This document shows positions 26,001 through 36,600 of a stretch of DNA of 64,000 bases, piece by piece. Both the position numbers and the translations under genes were made by a program. Position 1 is the first letter of the stretch. Each line of letters opens with the position of its first letter. The notes beneath the pieces are model-generated. The model was given only the letters and a program-made list of their open reading frames with translations, did not search any database and was not told where the DNA came from. The DNA is from Aphelocoma coerulescens (Eukaryota; Chordata; Aves; Passeriformes; Corvidae): positions 30,212,001 to 30,276,000 of the forward strand of contig NC_091020.1 in NCBI RefSeq assembly GCF_041296385.1, read 5' to 3'.

Positions 26001-27207
26001 CCACTTACACTGAAATTAAGCTATCTCACTCAAAATGTTCCCCAAATCCTACTATAATCAAACTTAACCTTTTAGGTTTCCCCATGCATTTCTGCCAGCA
26101 CCTTCGGTGAAGCATTACAGTTTCCTCAAGCCTTTGCAGCATACAGTGAGGAAGAAGGCATGGAGAGATCGAATGAAATCAGGCTGAGTCTGCATTTCCC
26201 TTAGGGTTATTCACCCATATCATTTGTATCCTAGGAACCCTGTTCCCTCCCCCAGCTCCGTTCCCACACAAGGAGAGACCACCCCGTCCTGCAAAGGCTG
26301 TGTTATTCTTATCAGGCACAGTGTAACCCCAAACGGATCAAACCCACAGCATCCTTGTTTCAGGCAAAACAAGATTCAGTCAGCTCGAGTCAAGTTTGTA
26401 AAATCGGAGACATGTGGCCCCGTTAACTTGGTAAAACGGCACCGCTGGGGGTTTCCCCCACCCCTACACCTCGCTGGGAGCTCCCTGGTCCCTGAGGCTG
26501 CGCCAGGATGCTCAGGCGCTCAGCTCAGACAGCGCTGTCTCTCCCACCCGGCTGCCAGGTCTTTCTTTTCCAGTGCACCAGGCTTCTCGCTATACAGGGG
26601 TGCTGCCCCTATGTCAGCAGCAGCCTCTGAGCTTCAGTCCGAGCCCTCCCCCTCCTCCTTCTGGCCGCTGCTGGAAAAGGGAGAGACCCCGACCCGCGGG
26701 GAGGACGGAGCCACAAAGGCCCGTCCGGCCGGGATGCCGCGCCCGCCGCAGCGCCCCGGCTCCGGGCAGGGCGCCCGCCCCGCCTCGCCCCCGCCTCGCC
26801 CCCGCCCGGCGGTGCCGCCGCATTGTTTTGTCACCTGGGTCCCCCCGCGGTGCGGCACCGGCTCCCCGGGGACCGCACGTGACGGAGGAGCCGCGGCTCG
26901 GTGCGGCGGATCCGCGGCGTGCGCTCCGCACCGAGCCGCCGCCTCCCGCCGCCGCAGCTGGCCCTGCCCGCGGGGCATCCCCCGAGCCGGGGCACGGCGG
27001 GGCCGGCGGCCGTGCCCTGCCCCGCCTGCGTGCCCACAGCCGGGACATTGTCTGCCGCCTCCCGCCTCCCCCTGCTCCGGACGGGGCTCCCTCCGTCTCC
27101 CCCCATAAGCCGTGGCCGCCCCGCCGGGCCGTGCCGCGCCCGCCGCGCTCCTCCTGCATTGCGGCGGGGCCCCCCTCACCTGCGGCACCGCTCTCCGCCT
27201 CCGGCAT
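1901..27207 (-). CDS. HSPA12A: HSPA12A, heat shock protein family A member 12A (5' part of gene, six coding exons, continues beyond position 1)
   Basis: This is an atypical cytosolic HSP70-family protein with an actin-like ATPase fold and no canonical HSP70 substrate-binding domain. Family knowledge links it to neurons and to the cytosolic tails of VPS10P sorting receptors. Coding exons are 27207-27180, 13419-13334, 11424-11297, 4995-4809, 3955-3851 and 2017-1901. They join in one frame with phases that agree at every junction, giving about 217 residues of a protein that is about 675 residues in human. Diagnostic motifs are the nucleotide phosphate-1 loop ([15 protein letters not shown]), [20 protein letters not shown] and [24 protein letters not shown]12B is the alternative, but [20 protein letters not shown] and the N-terminal [12 protein letters not shown] block match HSPA12A as I recall it. 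The remaining exons are off the left edge. Identification is strong; start and UTR limits are less sure. Confidence 0.95.
2018..3850 (-). other. HSPA12A intron 5
   Basis: Intron between exons 5 and 6, 1833 bases. It is AT-rich. Apart from the terminal 19-base T run at its 3' splice site I see no repeat family, RNA gene or other feature. Confidence 0.85.
3851..3955 (-). CDS. HSPA12A: HSPA12A coding exon 5
   Basis: This exon is 105 bases, exactly 35 codons, with both ends at codon boundaries. The acceptor is TTTCATGTAG|AATCTT. It encodes [20 protein letters not shown] and [15 protein letters not shown], part of the actin-like ATPase fold. The donor is AAAG|GTGGGG, the weakest of the six because it lacks the usual A and T at +4 and +6. 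Skipping this exon would keep the frame, so an in-frame isoform is conceivable. Confidence 0.96.
3956..4808 (-). other. HSPA12A intron 4
   Basis: Short intron of 853 bases between exons 4 and 5, with donor GTAAGT and acceptor TTTCATGTAG. Nothing else is recognisable in it. Confidence 0.88.
4809..4995 (-). CDS. HSPA12A: HSPA12A coding exon 4
   Basis: This exon is 187 bases. The acceptor is TTTTTGGCCAG|ACGATGG and the donor is AGTGGT|GTAAGT, a consensus site. It encodes [40 protein letters not shown] and [22 protein letters not shown]. This is the most diagnostic HSPA12A exon: the WEGGDPG and [10 protein letters not shown] blocks typify the HSPA12 branch and are absent from canonical HSP70s. 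A second GT two bases upstream (GGTGTAAG) would put exon 5 out of frame, so the donor at 4808 was chosen. Confidence 0.97.
4996..11296 (-). other. HSPA12A intron 3
   Basis: Intron of 6301 bases between exons 3 and 4. It carries simple A/C/T tracts (for example C9 then A14 near 9421-9443) and an AT-rich block at 10440-10590. Open frames inside it, including a 125-codon one at 9934-10311 on the gene strand, show no recognisable protein similarity and look like chance. The stretch at about 7000-7120 has the composition of a conserved non-coding element (see findings). Confidence 0.8.
11297..11424 (-). CDS. HSPA12A: HSPA12A coding exon 3 (phosphate-1 loop of the ATPase domain)
   Basis: This exon is 128 bases. 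The acceptor is TTTAACAG|AAGGAC and the donor is ATGAG|GTAAGG. It encodes [13 protein letters not shown], then [19 protein letters not shown] and [11 protein letters not shown]. The DFGTTSSGY segment is the nucleotide-binding phosphate-1 motif of the HSP70/actin superfamily, corresponding to the DLGTT motif of canonical HSP70s. The acidic residues just before it form a linker that differs from the human one as I recall it. The exon exits in phase 2, leaving AG to complete Arg with the first base of exon 4. Confidence 0.96.
11425..13333 (-). other. HSPA12A intron 2
   Basis: Intron of 1909 bases between exons 2 and 3. It contains a probable degraded antisense CR1 segment near 12060-12260 and otherwise unremarkable sequence. 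Confidence 0.85.
12060..12260 (-). mobile_element. Degraded CR1 LINE fragment (antisense), tentative
   Basis: The stretch reading GGGCAATATGCTCCAGACCC and continuing CTTCACCAGCCTTGTTGCCCT resembles the reverse complement of the CR1 3' region, in which a similar phrase about minor truncated lobes is common. The match is weak outside this core and the limits are approximate. Confidence 0.35.
13334..13419 (-). CDS. HSPA12A: HSPA12A coding exon 2
   Basis: This exon is 86 bases. The acceptor is TTTCTTTTTAG|ATGCAG and the donor is ATTGTG|GTAAGA. It encodes [20 protein letters not shown] followed by PLSPSHIV, the Ser/Pro-rich and probably disordered N-terminal segment ahead of the ATPase domain. 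The human protein has a very similar stretch ending in TPLSPSHIV. Entry phase is 1 (G|AT) and the exit is at a codon boundary, which matches exons 1 and 3. Confidence 0.93.
13420..27179 (-). other. HSPA12A intron 1
   Basis: First intron, about 13.8 kb, from the exon 1 donor at 27179 to the exon 2 acceptor at 13420. It is mostly unique AT-rich sequence with one clear CR1 3' end (15245-15672) and part of the CpG island at its 5' end. Open frames of 60-133 codons (for example 24989-25390) have no recognisable similarity and are treated as chance. I found no RNA gene in it. Confidence 0.8.
15245..15672 (+). mobile_element. CR1 LINE, 5'-truncated 3' end
   Basis: The text follows the avian CR1 3' consensus as I know it: GGAGCAGATCCAGAGGAGGC, then GGCTGGAGCACCTCTGCTAT, AGGCTGGGAGAGA, then CATCAGGAAGAAATTCTTTA, GGTGTCCCTGCCCATGGCAG and the tail TAAGATGATCTTTAAGGTCC...TTCTGTG. 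Plus orientation, inside intron 1 of HSPA12A and antisense to it. Only the last ~430 bases are present, typical of CR1's 5' truncation. No coding capacity remains. Confidence 0.93.
27180..27207 (-). CDS. HSPA12A: HSPA12A coding exon 1 (start codon and first nine codons)
   Basis: ATG at 27207-27205 opens MPEAESGAA plus one base, followed by the donor GCAG|GTGAGG (intron begins at 27179). The single left-over G joins AT from exon 2 to make Asp, giving [19 protein letters not shown], which aligns in length and character with the acidic, glycine-rich human N terminus. The exon lies inside the CpG island. The frame is open upstream as far as another ATG at 27537, so a longer N terminus of about 110 Arg/Pro/Ala-rich residues cannot be excluded from sequence alone. 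I prefer the short form because the long one is low-complexity GC-island translation. The 5' UTR and transcription start are unresolved. Confidence 0.8.
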
Positions 27208-27359
27208 GGCCCGGTCCCGCCGCGCTCGCCGGCGCACGGGCCGGCGGCGGAGCTGCGCTGCCCACCCCGGGGGAGGCTCCGCTGCTTCGTCTCGTCCCCG
27301 CCCCGCTGCGCCTTCCTGCGGCCGGTGCGGAGCCGAGGGGAAGAGGCTGCGCGCCCGGG

Positions 27360-27410
27360 CCGGCGCTGACGGGCTGCCGGCGCTGACGGGCTGCCGGCGC
27401 TGACGGGCTT
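27360..27410. repeat. Tandem repeat, three copies of a 17-bp GC-rich unit
   Basis: The unit CCGGCGCTGACGGGCTG occurs at 27360-27376 and 27377-27393, and a third copy at 27394-27410 differs only in its last base. It lies 150-200 bases upstream of the HSPA12A start codon, in the 5' UTR or core promoter. Confidence 0.97.
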
Positions 27411-27620
27411 CCCGCGCCGGCTGCGGGGCTGCGCCGCCCCTCCCCGCCCGCTCCCGCAGCCGCACAAGGCACCGGCGGGCGCGGCGGGGGGGCCCTGCGA
27501 GGGGCGGCCCGGCCCCAGATGCGGATTTCACGGCCACTGAAGCGGAAACCCCTCCGCGGTGACAGCCGTGGAAAGAGACCCCTCTGTGTGGCCGGAGGTG
27601 ACACCCCGCCTCAGCCCCGT

Positions 27621-30600
27621 GCGCCCCGAAGGGGTGCTGGAGGCTTGCGGGAGACGGAGTCGTGAGAAGGCTGCGAAGGTGACGCCGACTGTTCCCCGGC
27701 TTGTCAGGGGAGTGTAGGTACAGCTAGCCCGGACAGTCAGTCAGAAATCATGAACGGGTCTCCCGACATGGTGTATTACGGGGTGACTTGTACGGCATGG
27801 GATTCTTTTTAATTGTCTTCGGAGTGAACTCTCCCACATGGTTCTGCAGTGCGATCAGGCCAGAACTTCTGATTTCCAATTATTTTTAGCTACTTGTCTC
27901 CAGGACCTGGGAGAGAGACACCCTTACTGTCACTTGATTAAGGATGGAGTTTGAGAGTTTTCCAAACGAAGTAAGAAGCCACTACAGCCACAAGATAATA
28001 AAAATAAGGCTGCTGTCCTCCCATGAACAATCCTGAAGCCAGAAAAGGCTTTTCCTGTTGTTCACCCATACTTCATGGTGTAATTCTCCCTTACTTTCCA
28101 GCCTCAGCAGCAATTCACATTTTGAAAGCAGTGCCAGCATTTCACGTGAAATAAATAAGGGCATTCACGCCAAGCACAGCCTTGGTTCCTTGCTGACTCC
28201 TGGGCTCAGGAGGTCACTGACAGTGTAAAATCCACCCAAAGTTCTCCCAAGTCCCCTCACCAAAGCTGTTGCTCACACAAGGTGGGATCCCTGTGAAACT
28301 CCTGAGGAACAGGGAATTTTGAAGCAAAGCCCCCGGCACTGCAGGTGCTTATTCAGCCCCTCCCTCTATTTTTTTCCCTGGTTCCTTGCTCTCACGGCAT
28401 TTGCTCTGTTCCCTGTAAGTTTTATTGCCTCTGAGGACAGAAGGTGTGGCACAAAAGTTAAAGCAGTAAATTTCTTCACATCTGCACACCTGACTCATCT
28501 AAAAAGCCTTCACCCACCCTGTACACACTTAAAAGACTATCTCATCGTGAAATCCACTGTCTCATTCAGGGAAAATGCAGAACTCATTTGTCCTGCCTCC
28601 CAAAATCAGCTGCACAAAGGGGTTTTCTAGACTGTTGAGGAGGAGAGAGGGAAGGAGCACGCTGGCATGGCACAGCAGCTCATTCCAATACTGACATCAG
28701 TGTAACCTTCTGTTCTTGGGGACACGCAGTGACATGGGGAACCCTCATACAATTTCCAAAGCCAAGGACAGCGTGCAGTGGGACAGCGGGCACTGGAATT
28801 GCCACTTCCTGCTCTTCCCTCAGCTCCACACCAGGCAACAAAGGGGAACATCTGGCCAAGAGTCAGCTTTAATTACCTATTCAGTGTCAGGCTGAATATT
28901 TATGCTGTCATTAAACAGCCTCAGAAATGAGAAACCAAACAACTCTAATACTTGGTTTCCTGACGAGACTTAAATAGCAGAAACTTTTGCTTCAGATTAA
29001 ATGCACTTCAATAGCAATTAATGGTAGGCTTTAAACATGTATTGAGGTAATTAACAAAGGCAGAGGAAAAGAAAAGAAGCAAGCAAGAAACATGTAAACA
29101 CATATCCAAATCATATACTTTCTGGGAAAATACATAGTACCCCGGCTAGTTTTTAATGATCCCTCAAGCAACAAGACAACACACACAAAAATAGCATTCA
29201 CTGGGTACAGACAGCTTTCCCAATGTCATGGTGGTGACTACATTATTCAGTATCAAGCCAGGTTGCCTAAGTTACACACTCAGCTGTAGGTGTTGTGAAT
29301 AATGCAGAAGGAGAATATTTGAAGGCATGTGACTGACTGGTAGTTTCAGAAATTAGACCCTTTTCCAGAGAGCTTAGTATGTCCTTTTAAAACCTAATGA
29401 GAGGAACCACATTACAAAAAAAAACCAAAACAGCCTTTTGAAGTAAAATTAGATTCTCAGTCTGAAATATAAAATTAAGAACTAAGGCCCTGTAAATTTA
29501 AATTTGTTTTATAAAGACAAAAATCAAAGAAAAATAAACTATTGTTTTGGTTTTTTCTCTTGTCATTTCTCTCTCCCTTGTAAATGAAAAAAAAAAGTAC
29601 ATTTCATATGAAAGAAAAACACTTTTTGAAAAGGTCACTGTCTCAATTGAGCCTGCCCTGGGGCTGAAGAAGCTTCATTTTTGTTACTTACTCCATAGAA
29701 AGTTTGTTGTTCTTATGGTTATTTTGAAAGGTTGTTTGGAGTCTGTGGTTTCAATGGTTACAAGCATAACAGAAAATGAGTCAAAATATAGTGATTAAAA
29801 TATAAAAGTGGATGGTCAGATTTTGAAAAGGATGGCACAAGTAAAGTCATCTACATCCTCTGAACACCTGTTCCTATAAACACCTTAGCTTGTCCCTTGC
29901 ACAAGATTCAATTTCAGTGTGGGTCTGGAAAGAATTTCTTTCCTTCTCAGGGAACTAACATCAGCCAGCTTAGTACACTACAGGGGAGTAGCAGCAGCAG
30001 AAAGGAAGAACATTTCTTTGACCCTGAAACATCAAACTGTTTTTGTGTCAGACAACCAAGGCACCCATCAGCGTTCAACTCAAGCACCAACTCAGTTATT
30101 ATGCTGTTACTCTGACTATGGAGAAAAGCATGATTTCTGCAGAAGCCTGGGACTGTGTTCCCCCTTGCATCTGCTTGGGACTGAACACATCTCAGGAACA
30201 ATCAAGAAGTGATTTAATACACTGTACTCTTCATCTGCAGCCTAGGTGATCCCCAGAAAGCTGCAGCCTCAAACCATTCCATTCATCACACAAAGGGTTC
30301 AGATACGCTGGCATAAACTGACAGTACAAGAAAAATAGCTGCTTAACCTAGCTCTGATTTTAGCAGAGCTACCACAAGCATGTTATCCATTAGCATCAAT
30401 AAAAATTTCATGAGAGAATTGGAGATCACCACAGTGTCCTCTCGGGGCCATTCCCACACGTTGTAAGAGCTGCACAAAACTGGGGCTGGTCAGTGGAAAG
30501 AGCTATGTGCTTCTCACTCCTGAGTACCAGAGTCTAAGTGAGGCACTGATGGGGTAGCACTGAAAATCAGTGAGCTGGAAACACCAGGCACAGAGATCTG

Positions 30601-33600
30601 GAAGAAATACAGGCATTTGAATATTGTTTTCAATGCACCTGGCAGCAGGATGTACAGACATTATCACAGACACAGAAACCAGTGAGCCACTGAAGCCCAA
30701 CACCCAGTGCAGCACTGGCACCAGGGAGAGGTGAATCTTTAAAAATGACACCACATTTAAAACAAAGGAATAGAGAGCAGGTAAGCATGCTTTGCATCTT
30801 GGCAGCTCAGGACCTCCTCATCAAGCACTGTGTTCATCTGCTCAATTAAAATTCCTAGAGTAATGGTTCCTGACTTCAAAATTTCTTCTTAGGTAGTTCC
30901 TGGAGCATTATTAAATATACAATACCTGGGTTTTGTTTGCCACCTGCATAACTGTTAATGCAGTCTTCTCCTTCATTCCAGCTGTTCAATTTGTCACCTT
31001 TACAGCACTTTAACCTCTCCAATTCGGCTTATTCCTTTGATAAAAACTTAGAAATTATTTTTATTGCAGAGCCAACTGGCAATCTGTTTCCCTAGATGCA
31101 ATTTTATCTTCCCCTTTCCTAAAAACAGCCTTTTATTTTAATACTCAAGAAATCTCTGTAAAGATAAGAAGAACAAAAAACTATTCATCACTGTCACAGC
31201 CTTTCAATAAAGAAGCTTATTGTGCACAAAGGAACGTGAAGGGTTTCTTCAAAAGGAACAGGTTATATAATTTTCACCTGTCTTTTATACATTTCTCACC
31301 CCCAGTATCCCAACATCTGTTGGAAGTGTATCACTCGGGAAACACTGCCTGCAAAGAATTCTCCAGCATTTCTCAGCAGGATGGTTTTTCAGGAAAACTG
31401 CTGGGCTGGAGACACTGAAAGTGTGTGGTGCTCACAGATCTCTGGCTCACTTAGTCATCAGGCATGACAGTCCTCACACTGTCTGGGTGTGTCCAGCACT
31501 CCCAAAATATAAATGTTCTGTGGTCTTCTCCTGGATCCCAATGGTCTGTGGTAGCTGCTGTGTGCACAGAACTAAAAGATAAGTTCCATCCCAAAACTCT
31601 CCACTCATACTGTGTGTCCCAAACACCTTTTTTACCTTAAATTCATTGCCCTCCCTCTACTTTGGTTGTGTTAAAGCCAAAGCAAAGCAAAACAAAATAA
31701 AACACACAAACCCCAAACAAACAAACAAAATCCCAGAAGAAACAGATTTATTATATAACAATGTTGTCACCCATCTATTACTCTCCAAACATGCACTCAT
31801 CCATATACAGTAAAAAGTGCTGTTCTGTCAAGGCATTTTTAAAATATCAACCAGATTGTGCATCCATATTGGCTTGTTTCACCACTCACTTCTCATCACT
31901 CTAAAAGAAACAAAGCTCTAAATGCATCAAACAATAAACTTAGGTTTGTGAAGATGTACACTGCTTAAGTAAATGATGAGCATTCTGGCTCCCACTGAAG
32001 TCAATAAAAGCGGCAGATGGCTCAGCCACCTCTAAAACCAAGGAACTGCAGTTGGGTAGGACAAAATTCTGCAAAATCATGCCTACCTTATGTCTTATTT
32101 CTCTGTTCCAGAGAAAGTTCTACCCCTCAGGAGGCAAGTTTAGGTAGTATTGTTCACACCCTTGCTTTGCAGACTGCTTCACTCTATTATACAGCATTAG
32201 CAAAATTGCAGGGTTATTTGCAGCGCAAGTGAGAGTTCTGTCCCTTAAACCTACCCTGCAGCAGCTCAAGAATACAGAATTTGCCAATGTAAAGGGGAAA
32301 GGACTCAGAGAATTATCAGACTCAACAAGTGACATGGGAGCACATTCATTGTGCACCTGTGATAGATAAAAATGGCATCACAGAAACACACAGAACATAT
32401 GAGAGTTACCAGGCTCCTTCCTGACTTTCTGAAGCTTCTTGTGGTCCAATTAAGTACTAGAAAGAAAAGGCAGCATGCTGAAAGACAAGCAACACGTGAT
32501 TGACATGATACCCAAAACAAATTGAATCTGAGGGGAAAATCTGAATCTAGAATTAAGTGTAGTCTCTGCAGATTGATTACTCATAGGAAACAGACATTTA
32601 GGTTTTATGTATATCAGCTTAATGGTTTGGAGGTTTTTTTTCCCCTAAGATGTTTGAGAAGCTGTGTGGAGAATATCCAAACCTTATAAAAATGTCACCC
32701 AGATCCTCCAGATTAGTACAGAATAAACTGGAAAAGTGGGAACTGGGATGCACATCATATTTCATCCATCTCACCCTCTGTCTAAGGGGTAGAAGTGATC
32801 ACACAGAAGTGAGACACACATGTACAGAGGAATAAAAGAAGTTTAAAGCCAAGTGCAGAAATGCAGGTGAGCAAAGTCATAGAGAAAATGAGAAATAACA
32901 CAAGAAGCTACTTGCAGTAGACAGAGGAATCTGTAGCTCCACCTAAGGCTGGACAAACTGGTTACTTACTGGAGTAAATCCTAATGAATTCCATTGACCT
33001 CCAGCTTCCATCTGACATTTAACAATGGAGCAGGACTGGGACATTTTAGATTTTGAAGGGAAATGAAAAATAAGCAAAAAACCCTCTGACACTCTTAAGA
33101 AGTGCCTGATAAATATTGATATGTTTTTATCATTACAAATACATTTTGATAGATTTTACAACCTTTAACATTTCATATACATGAACATCATCATGAATTT
33201 GACTTCTAAGAATATTATTCAAAAATAAAAGGCTAAGCTCTTGTAACAAATTTTTTACAAAGATATGTCTCAGGAATGCGCATGAAATATAGATCTGCAG
33301 ATACAAGTGATGTTGGATATTTTCAGAGCATAACTTCTTTTAAAAAAATATTTGATAGAAAACTAAATTTAGAACATCAAATGGTACTATTTATTCAGTC
33401 ATGGGCAGAAATAGCACAGTAAATCACACACAGGAAGGAAAAATAGAAATGCTCCTAGACATAGCACAAATAGATATTTAGCATGAATCTACTGGTTGAA
33501 GTATGTTCTTACAAAACATTTGATAAAATTCTGATAACTAACACATTTGTAAAAATTAAAAGGTTAAATCATCAGTCACCACTGTGAGTATTTTATTTAC

Positions 33601-36600
33601 TGTTGGTTACAATGTCTGAAATGAATGGTGTCAAGAGCATCACCGACATTTTCTTGAAATCTTGATGTGCTCTCTGCACATTCTCTTTTAATACCACATA
33701 GTTCTATTTTTGGAGTCTTTAATGAGGGCATGCACATATAAATGGAAGTACAGAATATCCCAAATGAACAGAGTGAGGTTTTCCACTCCATGTCTAATTT
33801 ATCTCACCACAGGTTGTATGAGACCTATGATAATGTTTGTTCCTCCCTAATCACTAAAGGGATGCAAATTCCATAAGATTATACCATTCTGCCCCTTGTT
33901 TTAAAATCTCTCTGGGGAAAGACATCAGAACCATATTTTTACAGTTTCTAAGCATGGAGTCTAGTATGTTAAAATAAAGACTTTGTCTCTGACTTCAGAA
34001 TTCAATAATTAAAAAAAAAATATGGCAGAGCTCTACTGTTTTAAAATGTCCTTGTGGTCAGAAACCATGATTCAAATCTTGCTTTGGTGAAGCATAAAGC
34101 TGTGTGTTGGAAATTCCTTTATTTTGTCATTCTCATTTAAATACAACAAACTGCACCAAAATCTTTAAACTGGCACATACAATGCAAGAAACATCCTTCC
34201 TCCTGTTAAATCTGCTGGATTTGCTTGAGGTATTTTCAATAATGATTTATTATTTTAGTCTTCTTTTCCAGCAGAAAACAATGTTGTTGACATTCCTCTA
34301 AGTGTTCAGCCTACATTATTACTAAACTGCTCAGGTCTGGTAATTCAATAAACCAAGAGTTTGTTCAGAAGAAAAACTAATACTTATTTAAATGTTGTCA
34401 CTTTCTTAAACTTAACTACCAGAAAAATGATGTTTTAATCCCTTGAAGAAACATAATGAAATCACATTAATCTGCTTTTTCATTGACTAAAGAAGAATCT
34501 CATAACATCAACCACTTTAGTTGCAATAAAAAATCTGGGGTTTATTTCTTGGTGAAGATTAGCATTTAGAAAAAGACATGGATTATTATTTTACTATTCT
34601 GTATATGAATGTGTGTCTTATAAAGCCAGGATTTGTACTGACCACAAGAATCCTGCATGCCTTTTTGTACTTGAGACATGAGGGCAAACCCTGGTTACAG
34701 CTTCTTTCATCTGCATCCAGAGTCTTTTTAAATCAATGCAAAATCTCCCACTGATTTTATTTTATTTTAATAATTTTAAATTAGGTGCTAGCTGCCTTGG
34801 TGCCTAGGAACTGTATAATAGAGGGTGTTAACATATGCTGATGTTTTTAATGCAGATATTCTATAGCCAGCACATCCTTCATCTGTGCTGTTACACAGGA
34901 ACTGTGTGTGCATCCCTACAATGACTGTCACACAATTTGGATTCAGGTGTTTTAAGAAGGCTGCTACACATTAGGAATTTGGATTTAAAAAAACAGGGAC
35001 AGGTCATGCTGAAAAGGAGACTGGATTGCTTTGAGAATCCTGCAACACCAGCAGATCTCCGGAGGGACATTTGGAAACCCAAACAGAGGAAATGCACTGA
35101 GATTATTCACTCACACCTCAGATGATCTTTGTCCATCCAAGATCTCCTGGCTTTGAAACACAGGGCAATGAAAGTAAATGTAGGGGCTTCTTTAAATCAG
35201 TTCTGCAAATAGTATATGTCATATGGGCAGGATGCAAGCACAATAAAAGAACCATCACCACAGGAAACTGCATTTGGTTTGTTTGGAATGGCAGCATAAC
35301 ATTTCTTATAAAATAAATGTTTTACAGTGTTTATAAATAGTGAAATATGTGTAAAAATACTCTTCAAATCTATTTGACATCTCTCTTCCAAAGGACTGTA
35401 TTTTTGGCTGAGTTGTATTTTCAATCTTTTGCTTTAAGCTTGCATATGACTGCTCTGTTATTTAGAAAGTAGTGACCTTCTTTTACTAATATAAAGAATG
35501 GGCAATTTTAAATTGAAATGTACAAAACTACTGCCATTAAATTATAATTTAGTGCAGTGCTCAATGCAGAAGCAGTCCTCCTCCTGGAATAGCCTTCTTC
35601 CAAAGAAATGGAAAAGAAACAGAGATGACAAGTTTATATAAAACCAAATGGTTCACTAACATAATTCTGGTGCTAGCATAAAAGTAGGTCTTCAGCTTCC
35701 ATGACTTAAAGAAAAATGGGTAGTAAACAAAAAATAACTATGAAGGTACTGCTAAAGAAACATAAGGAGCACATGGTGAGGAATTTACAGTGAGGAGTCA
35801 TGGCCTGGAGAAGAATAAGCATAAGGAGATAAGAATAGTATTTTTGAAAACAAGGTCATTGCAGAAAAGGTTTCAGATTCCAGACTATGTTTATAGCCTT
35901 TGGTGTCAAGCTGCCTAAGAACAGATTCAGAAGGACTGACTTTGTAAAAGTAAATTTTCTCTGTCATCCTTTTTCTCACCTGAGGTGCTATCTGTCAAGG
36001 CCTATACGCTTCACTGTAGATAGATTATGTTAATAAGACATGAAATAATGTATATGGCTACAGGGAAAAATAGGGTGCATGTAGCAAATACATTTTGCTG
36101 TTCACCGAAGCCAGGTCTGAGGGGCACTTTCTGCAGATAAATGGGCCTGGAATTATGTTAATTTAAAAGTGTGTTCCCAGTTATAAACAGATCATGAAGA
36201 CAATGGACATGTAAGCAATCCGAACGGGGCCATGAATAACTATTTATAGTCTCCCTTCCTTCTTCAAACTTTGCCATACTGGATATCCAGTATAATCCAT
36301 ACAAGAGCAGCACACTTAACTCTCATCATCTCAATTCTGCACTTGAGGTAACTTAAACAAAGGGTTATAAAGTCAGTTTTTCAGAGGAATCTATAACTCA
36401 TTTTCAATAGCACTGCATGGGAGCTGTGAGGGTTCTGTATCCCTCAAGACTTAAGGTGGGGACAACAATAGTTCAGAAGTGCTCACTAATTCTGAATGCT
36501 TAATTTAAGGTTTTCAAAGAGCTTTCTCTGCTGCTTTCTCTGAGCTGCAGCTGCTGAACATCAGAAAGAGCATTTAAAGTACTTGGATATAGATAGATGC

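Larger units (their letters stand above)
26640..27620 (-). promoter_or_regulatory. HSPA12A: CpG-island promoter of HSPA12A
   Basis: About 1 kb of very GC-rich, CpG-dense DNA that stands out sharply from AT-rich surroundings and encloses the first coding exon. GC-box-like CCCCGCC repeats lie at about 26777-26815, a CACGTG E-box at 26876-26881, and a 17-bp tandem repeat at 27360-27410. No TATA box is evident on the gene strand upstream of the start codon, consistent with a TATA-less island promoter. The exact transcription start cannot be read from sequence. The many long open frames here on both strands are a by-product of GC richness. Confidence 0.85.

Noticed and set aside
26224..27604. Several long overlapping open frames (140-307 codons) on both strands around 26.2-27.6 kb
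   Set aside because: They lie in the CpG island where stop codons are rare. The translations are low-complexity Pro/Arg/Ala/Gly and overlap each other on both strands. Only the short HSPA12A exon 1 is supported.
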